The notes below the pieces were generated by a model. The model was given only the letters and a program-made list of their open reading frames with translations, was not told the origin of the DNA and searched no databases. Below, piece after piece: positions 25,321-32,811 of a stretch of 58,236 bases of DNA (position 1 is the stretch's first letter; each line of letters starts with the position of its first letter). The stretch is taken from positions 1-58,236 of the forward strand of contig JAPLUI010000291.1 in assembly GCA_026397725.1 (NCBI GenBank), written 5' to 3'. This DNA is from Verrucomicrobiota bacterium (lineage in GTDB: Bacteria; Verrucomicrobiota; Verrucomicrobiia; Verrucomicrobiales; Akkermansiaceae). A program made the translations under genes and the position numbers.

Positions 25321-26130
25321 ATGAAAGCCATTTTATACATCATCGCCATTCTCGCCACCGGCGGCGCCGCGTATTTTTCATTCGATCACTCGGTGAAATT
25401 CAAGGCACAGCAGAAAGTTCGCATTGAGGCCATTGAAACCAACCGGGTGGTTACTGCCAACGCGGAAGGCACTGAAAAGGAACTCAAGATTGAACAGGGG
25501 GTTCTCAAGACTGTGAAAGACCAGCGCGAAGAGACCACCCAAAGCATTGCCGCCCTCAAGTCTAACGAAACCGGTCTCAAGCGCCAGGTCGGTGAACTCG
25601 ATGGCACCCTCGAAGAGCAGAATCAGGAAAAGGCGTCGCTTCAGAAAACCATCGAGGAAATCAAACTCGTCCTGAAGGAATTGGGTAATGACGTCACGCT
25701 CGACAACCTCGCCAAGAAGATCGACGAGGTCACCGAGAACAAGAAAAACCTGGAACGGCAACTCGAGGAAAAGGAAACCCTGGTGGCCGCCGCCGAGAAG
25801 AAGCTTGCCAAAAACAAGGACGAGGCCGACCGCCTCACCCAGATCAAGATGAAGCGCAACGTCCGCATTTCCCGCAACGCGATGGAGGCGGTGATCACTG
25901 CGGTCAATCAAGACTGGGGCTTCGTGGTCATCGGGGCCGGCAGCAACACCGGCTTCACGCCGCAGACTTCGTTGCTGGTCAAACGCGATGGCCGCCTGAT
26001 TGGGCGCCTCCGTCCGTCCGCCATCGAGCCCACCCAGACCATCGCTGACATCATCCTGGAAAGCCTTGCCGCAGGCGTGCGCCTCCAACCTGGCGACCGC
26101 GTCATTCTGGCCAAACCGGCGAGCCTCTGA
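25321..26130 (+). CDS. Second membrane-anchored coiled-coil protein, paralogue of the upstream gene
   Basis: 269 residues. An N-terminal helix (I-L-Y-I-I-A-I-L-A-T-G-G-A-A-Y) is followed by a coiled coil to about residue 180 and a C-terminal domain with V-N-Q-D-W-G-F-V-V-I-G-A-G-S-N-T-G-F-T. This aligns with the first protein's Y-P-N-W-G-F-V-T-V-G-A-G block and continues with a shared pattern (V-x-R-D-G, S-x-x-x-S/I-x-P-x-S-L-x-x-G, G-D-x-V). It lacks the Pro/Thr tail. The gene lies 38 bases after the first, so the pair is probably cotranscribed and may form a hetero-oligomer. No known family recognised. Confidence 0.85.
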   Translation: MKAILYIIAILATGGAAYFSFDHSVKFKAQQKVRIEAIETNRVVTANAEGTEKELKIEQGVLKTVKDQREETTQSIAALKSNETGLKRQVGELDGTLEEQNQEKASLQKTIEEIKLVLKELGNDVTLDNLAKKIDEVTENKKNLERQLEEKETLVAAAEKKLAKNKDEADRLTQIKMKRNVRISRNAMEAVITAVNQDWGFVVIGAGSNTGFTPQTSLLVKRDGRLIGRLRPSAIEPTQTIADIILESLAAGVRLQPGDRVILAKPASL

Positions 26131-26201
26131 GGCCTGGCGGGATTTTTCACAAACCCGTTCTGCGGGCTTGCATGCGGCGGAGTTTGTTTTATGCTCCTCC
26201 C

Positions 26202-26396
26202 ATGCGTGGAACCCTTTTGCTCCTGATTGGTGCGGCCTGTGCAGGCATGAACCTCACATCCTGCAACCCGAATGAACCCGAACGGAAGCCAGTGCCACCG
26301 ACTTCCGCGCACAGCAAGATCCCGTGGAATTCACAAGGACCGGCCGGCGGCCAAGGGCAGTTCGGCATGCTCCAGCAGAACCAACCACGGCGCTGA
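26202..26396 (+). CDS. Small lipoprotein of unknown function
   Basis: 64 residues from the ATG at 26202; an upstream ATG at 26172 would lengthen the n-region. A signal sequence (L-L-L-L-I-G-A-A-C-A-G-M-N) ends in a lipobox-like L-T-S-C-N. The mature peptide is Pro/Gln/Gly-rich without a recognisable fold. It lies 71 bases after the second coiled-coil gene on the same strand and may belong to that unit. Confidence 0.6.
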   Translation: MRGTLLLLIGAACAGMNLTSCNPNEPERKPVPPTSAHSKIPWNSQGPAGGQGQFGMLQQNQPRR

Positions 26397-26447
26397 GGCA
26401 CCCGCTCATGCGCGGTGCTTGCATGCCGCTTGCCGCACTTCGCGACC

Positions 26448-27128
26448 TCACGATGGCACCAGCCATGGCCGCTTCGCCGCAGTGACATGCGGTGGCTTCA
26501 GATAGATCGGTTGTGGCGCGGCGGACGCCCAGGCCGCCCGCGTCGCCGCGTCTGCCAGGCACCAAGCCAGCCAGAGACCTGTCGCAGATGGAAATTCCTG
26601 CCGCACCTGAGGGGCCAATTCGCCGGGCAGTGGAAAACGCGTTGGTTCCTCAATGGCGATGACTGGAATCCCTTGGGTGACCGCAGCGGCAACTGCGGCG
26701 ATGAGCCCGGCACCATCGGTGAGTTCCGGCTCCGCCATCATTCGCCTGGCGGCGACTCGCGCCAGCCAGAAACCGCCGCGCCGCGCATCGCCAATGGCAA
26801 GGCAAGCCACGCTCGCGGCGGCGGTGGGCAGCGCCAGCAGCGAGGGCAGCGCCACCGCCTCGCAAGCATTGGCAATGGCCACGCCCTGGGCGGCCGCAAT
26901 TCCCACGCGGGTGCCACTATAGCTGCCCGGCCCGCTCCCCACCAACACCCGGCCGAGGCCCGCAGCGGGGAGGGTCTCTAACAATTCTGCCAGCGGGCCG
27001 AACAACCGCGCGTGGTGGCTGCGAGCACTGGAAAACTCCCGCCCGATGAGACTTCCGTCGGCACCGGCAATGGCGAGTGAGGCATGGGGGCTTGAGGTCT
27101 CCAGAATCAGGGTGAACGTGCCGGGCAT
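26448..27128 (-). CDS. tsaB: tRNA threonylcarbamoyladenosine biosynthesis protein TsaB
   Basis: 226 residues. The start L-I-L-E-T-S-S-P-H-A-S-L-A-I and the block G-S-G-P-G-S-Y-S-G-T-R-V-G-I-A-A-A-Q-G are the TsaB (YeaZ) signature within the ASKHA fold. TsaB pairs with TsaD to make the universal t6A37 tRNA modification; TsaB lacks the metal-binding His pair of TsaD, as expected. TsaD, TsaE and TsaC are not in the window. The 233 bases to the next gene show no other feature. Confidence 0.93.
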   Translation of the reverse strand: MPGTFTLILETSSPHASLAIAGADGSLIGREFSSARSHHARLFGPLAELLETLPAAGLGRVLVGSGPGSYSGTRVGIAAAQGVAIANACEAVALPSLLALPTAAASVACLAIGDARRGGFWLARVAARRMMAEPELTDGAGLIAAVAAAVTQGIPVIAIEEPTRFPLPGELAPQVRQEFPSATGLWLAWCLADAATRAAWASAAPQPIYLKPPHVTAAKRPWLVPS

Positions 27129-27361
27129 GGCGAAAGCCTAGCCCATCACGGACCGCACCAGCAAGGACAATGGGGCATGGGTCAGGATGTCATGGGTCAC
27201 GAAGCAATAACCGGACGATCTAACAAGAGGCTCACACGATCATTGCCGTTGTGCAGCCAGTTCACGCAGCGTGTCGCGTCATACGACGTTCACGCAGGTG
27301 ATTTCCGGCCGGACGGCAGGATGAATCTTCACCAACCAAAAGATTCACACTGCTGCCGCGC

Positions 27362-28501
27362 TCACGTCAAGGCCCGGCAGAGTTTTTCCAGCCCCTCCAT
27401 CAGGCGGGCATGGGGGCAGCCGAAATTGAAGCGAATCCAGCCCGGCCAGGCAAAGGAGGCCCCGTCTGATAGCAACAATCCGGCGCGTTGTTCCCAATGT
27501 CCGGCCGGGCTTGCCACCCCCAGGCTGCGGGCGTCGAGCCATGCCAGATAGGTGGCGTCCCCCGCCACGACGGATAGCTCCGGGCCGCGGGTGCGGATGA
27601 AATCGACCAGGCTGTCGCGGTTGGTTTTCAGATAGGCCAGCAGCGCCACGCGCCACGGTTCGCCATGGCGGTAGGCGGCTTCGGCGGCGTAGTAGGACAG
27701 CGCGTTGATTTCTGACAGTGTGTGGCCGCGGGTGGCGGCGAAGCGGTGGCGCAAGGCCGCGTCGGGAATCACGGCATAGGCATAACCGAGGCCGGCGATG
27801 TTCCAGGTTTTGCTGGGGGAGAGCAGGGTGATGGTGCGCTTGGCGAGTGCTGGCGGCAGGTTCAGCGCCGAGACATGCGGGGTGGCGGCTTCGTCGAAGA
27901 TCAGGTCGCAGTGGATTTCATCGGACACCAGCACCAAATCGTGTGCCTCGCAAAACAACGCCAACTGCATGACCTCGGCTCGCGAAAACACCCGGCCCAA
28001 CGGGTTTTGCGGGTTACACAGGAGAAACACGCGGGTTTGCCGGGTCACGGCGCGTTCCATGGCGGCCCAATCAAAGATCCAGCGGCCATCCTCGAAGCCA
28101 TGATCCACCGTCACCAAAGCCACCCGCGCATCGTGATGGACATTGAGAAACGGTGGATAGACCGGCGTACACGTCAGCACCGCCTCGCCCGGCCCGCAAC
28201 ATGCCCGCGCTGCCAGCGAAAGCGCCGGCACCAGGCCGCCCAGGTGAATGATTTGCTCCAGCGGCACCTCCGCGCTGCGGCGCGTCCGCAGGTAATCCAG
28301 CACCGCTGCATTCAAGCCCTCATGCGCCTGGGCGTATCCGAAAACCCCATGCTCCACCCGGCGGTGCAGGGCTTCCAGAATCTCCGGTGCCGAGGCAAAA
28401 TCCATGTCCGCCACCCAGAACGGCTCGAGTTCCGGACGCCGGTCAAATTTGATGGAGCCGGTGCCGCGCCGCGTGATCGGGGTGTCAAAATCGAAAGTCA
28501 T
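27362..28501 (-). CDS. MalY/PatB-type aminotransferase-fold C-S lyase
   Basis: 379 residues from the ATG at 28501. A fold-type I PLP enzyme of the class I/II aminotransferase group. The opening F-D-x-x-I-x-R-R-G-T-x-S-x-K-F-D, the P-E-L-E-P-F-W-V-A-D-M-D-F block, C-N-P-Q-N-P-L-G-R-V, V-S-D-E-I-H-C-D-L-I and S-P-S-K-T-W-N-I-A-G-L (PLP Lys) are the standard MalY/PatB pattern. These enzymes act as cystathionine beta-lyases and often have side activities. It is divergent from prmC, 180 bases apart. Confidence 0.9.
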   Translation of the reverse strand: MTFDFDTPITRRGTGSIKFDRRPELEPFWVADMDFASAPEILEALHRRVEHGVFGYAQAHEGLNAAVLDYLRTRRSAEVPLEQIIHLGGLVPALSLAARACCGPGEAVLTCTPVYPPFLNVHHDARVALVTVDHGFEDGRWIFDWAAMERAVTRQTRVFLLCNPQNPLGRVFSRAEVMQLALFCEAHDLVLVSDEIHCDLIFDEAATPHVSALNLPPALAKRTITLLSPSKTWNIAGLGYAYAVIPDAALRHRFAATRGHTLSEINALSYYAAEAAYRHGEPWRVALLAYLKTNRDSLVDFIRTRGPELSVVAGDATYLAWLDARSLGVASPAGHWEQRAGLLLSDGASFAWPGWIRFNFGCPHARLMEGLEKLCRALT

Positions 28502-28681
28502 GGCGGCGCAGTCTTCACAGGCCGGCGATTGGTTCAAGCGCGAACATGTCGGCTCAAACATTTTGAGGGGCAAAAATATGCACTTGGCGAGCGTGGCCGC
28601 TTGCTTCAGGCTGTTGCCGTCCGGGGCTTCCCGTCCGCCGTTTTTTCCCCGCTTCCCATTTTTTCATCAGCAAATTCACCC

Positions 28682-29521
28682 ATGAGCACGGTTCTGGAAA
28701 CCATTGATGGCGGAACCCGCTACCTGGAAAAACGCGGCATCGCGGAGGCGCGGCGCAACATGCAATTGCTGATGGCCCATCACCTCAAGTGCAGCCGGAT
28801 GGAGCTGTATGTTCAATTCGACCGCGCCCTGCCCGAGACCGACCTGCAGCCGCTGCGCGAGGCTCTCAAACAACGCGGCGAGGGCGTGCCGCTGCAACAT
28901 CTGCTCGGCCAGGTGCGGTTCCACAACCGCGAGTTCAAGACCGACGCCCGTGCCCTCATCCCGCGCCCGGAGACCGAGGAACTCGCCGAGTGGCTGCTCA
29001 GCCTCGAGTTGCCGGCAAACCTTGCCCTGCTGGACATGGGCTGCGGCTCCGGCGTGCTGGGCTTGACGCTGGCCGCCGAACGGCCGGAGTGGCAGCTTAC
29101 CCTGGCCGATGTTTCGCCCGCCGCCCTCGCGCTGGCGATGGAAAACGCGGCGGCACTCGGCATCACCCAGGTCCGCTGGATTGAAAGCGATCTGTTCGCC
29201 GCCATCGATGGCACCTTTGACGGCATCGTGGCCAACCTCCCGTATGTTCCCGAGTCCGCGCGGGCCGGCCTGAGTTGCGAGGTGCGGCACGACCCGCCGC
29301 TCGCCCTGTTCGGCGGGCCTGACGGTCTGGAGCTGCTCCGTCGTTTCATCCCGGAGGCCTTCACGCGCCTCAGGTCCGGCGCGTGGCTGGCCTTGGAAAT
29401 CGGTCACGATCAGGCTTCCCAGGTCGCCGCAATGCTAAGAGGCGCCGGGTTCAGCCAGATCGAAGTGAAATCCGACCTCTCCGGAGTGCCACGCTTCCCC
29501 TTCGCCCGGCGCCCGGCCTGA
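28682..29521 (+). CDS. prmC: Peptide chain release factor glutamine methyltransferase
   Basis: 279 residues from the ATG at 28682; the long upstream frame is antisense shadow of the MalY gene. An N-terminal helical domain has P-L-Q-H-L-L-G-Q-V-R-F and I-P-R-P-E-T-E-E-L (P-R-x-E-T-E is the PrmC hallmark). The SAM domain has L-L-D-M-G-C-G-S-G-V-L-G-L. The catalytic N-P-P-Y loop reads N-L-P-Y, a tolerated variant. It methylates the GGQ Gln of RF1 and RF2. murA follows 38 bases later. Confidence 0.94.
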   Translation: MSTVLETIDGGTRYLEKRGIAEARRNMQLLMAHHLKCSRMELYVQFDRALPETDLQPLREALKQRGEGVPLQHLLGQVRFHNREFKTDARALIPRPETEELAEWLLSLELPANLALLDMGCGSGVLGLTLAAERPEWQLTLADVSPAALALAMENAAALGITQVRWIESDLFAAIDGTFDGIVANLPYVPESARAGLSCEVRHDPPLALFGGPDGLELLRRFIPEAFTRLRSGAWLALEIGHDQASQVAAMLRGAGFSQIEVKSDLSGVPRFPFARRPA

Positions 29522-29559
29522 TCCACTCATCCCCATGAACCTTGCCCACCTAACCCACC

Positions 29560-30828
29560 ATGGATAAACTGCTCGTGCATGGCGGTGCCACCCTGCGGGG
29601 AACCATCAACATCTCCGGATCGAAAAACGCCTCGCTGCCAATCCTGGCGGCCACCATTCTAACCGGCGAGGACTGCATCATCGGCCGCGTGCCCGATGTC
29701 TCGGACACCAACTACATGATCCAGATCCTCAGCGCGCTGGGGGCCAATGTGGAACGCTCATCCGGTACCGTGCGCATCTCCTGCCCGGATGTGCTGGCAG
29801 CAGCTCCCTACGAATTGGTCCGCCGGATGCGGGCCTCGATCTGCGTCATGGGTCCCCTGCTGGCACGCAAGGGCCGGGCCGTGGTCTCCCTGCCCGGCGG
29901 CTGCGTCATCGGCGACCGCCCGGTGGACCTCCACCTCCGCGGCCTGGAAGCCCTCGGCGCAAAAGTCGCATTCGAGGGCGGCAATCTCATCCTGACCGCC
30001 CCGGACGGTCTGCGCGGCGCGGAGATCGACCTGCGCGGCACCCACGGCCCTACCGTGCTGGGCACCGACAACGTGATGATGGCCGCCACCCTCGCCGAGG
30101 GCATCACCATCATTGAATCCGCCGCCGCCGAACCGGAAGTGCTCGACCTGGCCAATTTCCTCAACGCGATGGGCGCGAAAATCGAGGGGGCCGGCACCGG
30201 TCGCATCGTCATCGAAGGCGTCAGGCAACTCCACGCCGTGCAACACACCGTCATTCCGGACCGCATCGAAGCCGGCACCTTCATGGCCGCCGCCGCGCTG
30301 GCGGGCGATGGCGTCACCCTGCACCGCGTCTGCCGCGAACACCTCAAGGCCATTTCCGCCGCGCTGGTCAGGGCTGGCCATCGCGTGGACTTCAACGCCG
30401 CCGGCGACGCCTGCACCGTCCATCGCGGCGCGGATCCCAAGGGCTGCGATCTGGTCACCGCCCCCTACCCCGGCTACCCCACCGACATGCAGGCACAAAT
30501 GACCGCGCTGCTGGCCACCACCCCCGGCATCAGCGTCATCAAGGATACGATTTTCCCCCAACGCTTCATGCACTGCGCGGAGTTGAAGCGCATGGGAGCG
30601 GACATCACCGTGGACAATGGCACCGCCGTCGTGCGTGGCGTGGCGCAACTCTCCGCCGCCCCCGTCATGGCCTCGGACCTGCGGGCCTCCGCCGCCCTGG
30701 TGCTCGCCGCCCTAACCGCCAAGGGGACCACCGCCATCAACCGCCTCTATCACATCGACCGCGGCTACGAGCACATCGACGAGAAACTCAACCTGCTCGG
30801 TGCCGCTCTCCAACGCGTTAGGGATTGA
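29560..30828 (+). CDS. murA: UDP-N-acetylglucosamine 1-carboxyvinyltransferase
   Basis: 422 residues. First committed step of peptidoglycan synthesis: transfer of enolpyruvate from PEP to UDP-GlcNAc. G-S-K-N-A-S-L-P places the catalytic Lys-Asn pair at 22-23, and P-G-G-C-V-I-G places the PEP/fosfomycin-reactive Cys at 115, the same number as in E. coli. With Cys present the enzyme is predicted fosfomycin-sensitive. R-A-S and D-R-x-E-A-G-T-F segments are also conserved. It ends 23 bases before ispD. Confidence 0.97.
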   Translation: MDKLLVHGGATLRGTINISGSKNASLPILAATILTGEDCIIGRVPDVSDTNYMIQILSALGANVERSSGTVRISCPDVLAAAPYELVRRMRASICVMGPLLARKGRAVVSLPGGCVIGDRPVDLHLRGLEALGAKVAFEGGNLILTAPDGLRGAEIDLRGTHGPTVLGTDNVMMAATLAEGITIIESAAAEPEVLDLANFLNAMGAKIEGAGTGRIVIEGVRQLHAVQHTVIPDRIEAGTFMAAAALAGDGVTLHRVCREHLKAISAALVRAGHRVDFNAAGDACTVHRGADPKGCDLVTAPYPGYPTDMQAQMTALLATTPGISVIKDTIFPQRFMHCAELKRMGADITVDNGTAVVRGVAQLSAAPVMASDLRASAALVLAALTAKGTTAINRLYHIDRGYEHIDEKLNLLGAALQRVRD

Positions 30829-30851
30829 CCTCACCCTGCCACGCCACCCTG

Positions 30852-31517
30852 ATGAACGCCTCCGCCATCATCGTTGCCGCCGGTTCCAGCCGGCGCATGG
30901 GTTTTGACAAGCTCGCCGCGCCACTGGCCGGGGTGCCGGTGCTGCGGCGGACGCTCGACGCGTTCCTGGCCGCCGGGGTGATCGACGAAATCATCGTGGT
31001 CTGCCCGGAGGATCGTTGGAACTGGCTGCAAACCGGCGGATTTCCCAAGCCCGTCCGCCGCGTGGACGGCGGTGCCGGGCGCCAGGATTCCGTCGCCAAT
31101 GGCCTTGCCGCCCTGGCCCCTGCTGCGGAATTCGTTGCCGTCCACGATGGCGCCCGTCCGCTGGTCAGCCCGGCCGACATCGCCCGCTGTGTGGCGGCCG
31201 CCCACGAGTTTCGCGCCGCCAGCCTCGCCCGCCGCGTCACCGAGACGCTGAAACGCGCCAATGCCGATGACTTCTGCACGGAGGCCCTGGCCCGCGAACA
31301 GCTTTGGTTCATGGAGACCCCGCAGGTGTTTGAAGTGGCGCTCTTGCGGGAAGCCTATGCGGTGGTCGCGGCTAACGAGCTGCTGGTGACGGATGAAGTC
31401 TCCGCCATGCAGACCGTCGGGGTCCGCGTCAAGTTCATCGAAGCCAGCCGCCCGAATCCCAAAATCACCCGACCCTCCGATCTGGTGCTGGCTGCCGCCG
31501 TTCTAACAACCGTATGA
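30852..31517 (+). CDS. ispD: 2-C-methyl-D-erythritol 4-phosphate cytidylyltransferase
   Basis: 221 residues from the ATG at 30852. It makes CDP-methylerythritol in the non-mevalonate isoprenoid pathway. Motifs: I-I-V-A-A-G-S-S-R-R-M-G-F-D-K (CTP binding), G-G-A-G-R-Q-D-S-V, V-H-D-G-A-R-P-L-V-S and T-P-Q-V-F. The stop overlaps the M16 peptidase start by 4 bases. ispF is not adjacent. Confidence 0.96.
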   Translation: MNASAIIVAAGSSRRMGFDKLAAPLAGVPVLRRTLDAFLAAGVIDEIIVVCPEDRWNWLQTGGFPKPVRRVDGGAGRQDSVANGLAALAPAAEFVAVHDGARPLVSPADIARCVAAAHEFRAASLARRVTETLKRANADDFCTEALAREQLWFMETPQVFEVALLREAYAVVAANELLVTDEVSAMQTVGVRVKFIEASRPNPKITRPSDLVLAAAVLTTV

Positions 31518-32752
31518 GCGTGCCAACCTACGCATGGCGGCAAGTGCCCGGCGGCCCGCGCCTGGCGGTCGCCACGCTGGCGGCCTCCGAGTGTGCCGCC
31601 CTCTCGCTCTATGTGCCCGCCGGCAGCCGCGATGAAGCCACGCGGCCTGCCGGCTTGGCGCACTTCGTGGAGCACATGGTCTTCAAGGGTACCGCCCGGC
31701 GCACTTCGCGCGAGCTGAGTTTTGAAGTCGAAAACGTCGGCGGACAGCTCAACGCCTGCACCACCGAGGACCACACCGTTTACGAAGGACGCGGCGAAGC
31801 CTCGCTGCTGCCCGTGCTCATCGACGTGCTGGCGGACATGGTCTGGCACGCCGCCTTTCTCAAGCCGGAAGTCATCCTCGAACGCGAAGTCATCGGCGAG
31901 GAAATCACGATGTATCGCGAGTCGCCGAGCGACCACCTCGGCGATTTGATCTCCGGCGCGTTGTGGTCGCCCCATCCGCTTGGCAACCCGATTTCCGGCA
32001 CCCTTGAATCCATCGCCCGCATTCATCGCAAGGAATTGTTGGAGTTTCGCGACCGGCACCACTTCCGCGACGACCTGGTGGTGGCCGCCGCCGGGCCCTT
32101 CACGCTTGACCAGGTGCAGGCAATGTTAGAGCCGCACTTGCCGGGAAAATTCCACCATGCCCGGCGGACCCTGCCATTTGAGCGGCCCGCCAGCCCGCCG
32201 TGCCCCGTCTGCGAGGAACGCGATACCGACCAAGTGCAACTCGCCCTCGCCTGGCACACGCCCGGCCGGCATCACCCGCTGCGCCACGCCCTGCGCCTCC
32301 TCAGCCTGATGCTTGGCGAAACCGCCAGCTCCCGCCTGTTTCTCGAACTGCGCGAGGAACGCGGCCTCTGCTATCACATCACCAGCGATGTCACCCTTTT
32401 CGCCGACACCGGGGCCTTCGAGGTCAGTGCCGGACTCGATCCCGCATCGCGCGGTGAAGCCATCGCCTGCATCCTCCGGGAAATCAACGACATCGTCGCC
32501 CACGGCCCCCGCCCCGGCGAACTCGACCGTGCCAAGCGTCTCGTCATCGCCCAGAGCAAACTCGCCTTTGAAGCCACCGGTGCCCACGCCGCCTGGGCCG
32601 GCGAAGGCGTGCTTGACTTCAATGAAATCCCCTCTCCCGCCCATTGGCGCGAGCGCATCCTCGCCGTGACCGATGCCGCCATCCAGCATGCCGCCACCCT
32701 CGTCTTCCTCGACCAACAGCCCACCCAAGCGGAAATCGGCGGGCTGGCCTAA
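31514..32752 (+). CDS. M16 family zinc metallopeptidase (processing-protease-like)
   Basis: 412 residues. The inverted zinc motif H-F-V-E-H appears at about residues 51-55, with the third ligand expected in the E-D-H-T-V-Y-E segment about 70 residues on. A second, catalytically inactive M16 half follows (L-F-L-E-L-R-E-E-R-G-L-C-Y-H). Length fits the single-chain bacterial family (PqqL/YmxG-like). Such enzymes degrade small peptides in the periplasm or cytoplasm; no signal peptide is evident. The ATGA overlap with ispD indicates translational coupling. Confidence 0.93.
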   Translation: MSVPTYAWRQVPGGPRLAVATLAASECAALSLYVPAGSRDEATRPAGLAHFVEHMVFKGTARRTSRELSFEVENVGGQLNACTTEDHTVYEGRGEASLLPVLIDVLADMVWHAAFLKPEVILEREVIGEEITMYRESPSDHLGDLISGALWSPHPLGNPISGTLESIARIHRKELLEFRDRHHFRDDLVVAAAGPFTLDQVQAMLEPHLPGKFHHARRTLPFERPASPPCPVCEERDTDQVQLALAWHTPGRHHPLRHALRLLSLMLGETASSRLFLELREERGLCYHITSDVTLFADTGAFEVSAGLDPASRGEAIACILREINDIVAHGPRPGELDRAKRLVIAQSKLAFEATGAHAAWAGEGVLDFNEIPSPAHWRERILAVTDAAIQHAATLVFLDQQPTQAEIGGLA

Positions 32753-32811
32753 CAGTTTGTCAGATTTGGCATGGCGATCGGGACAGGAGCAATGCGCAAC
32801 TCCGACTGTTG

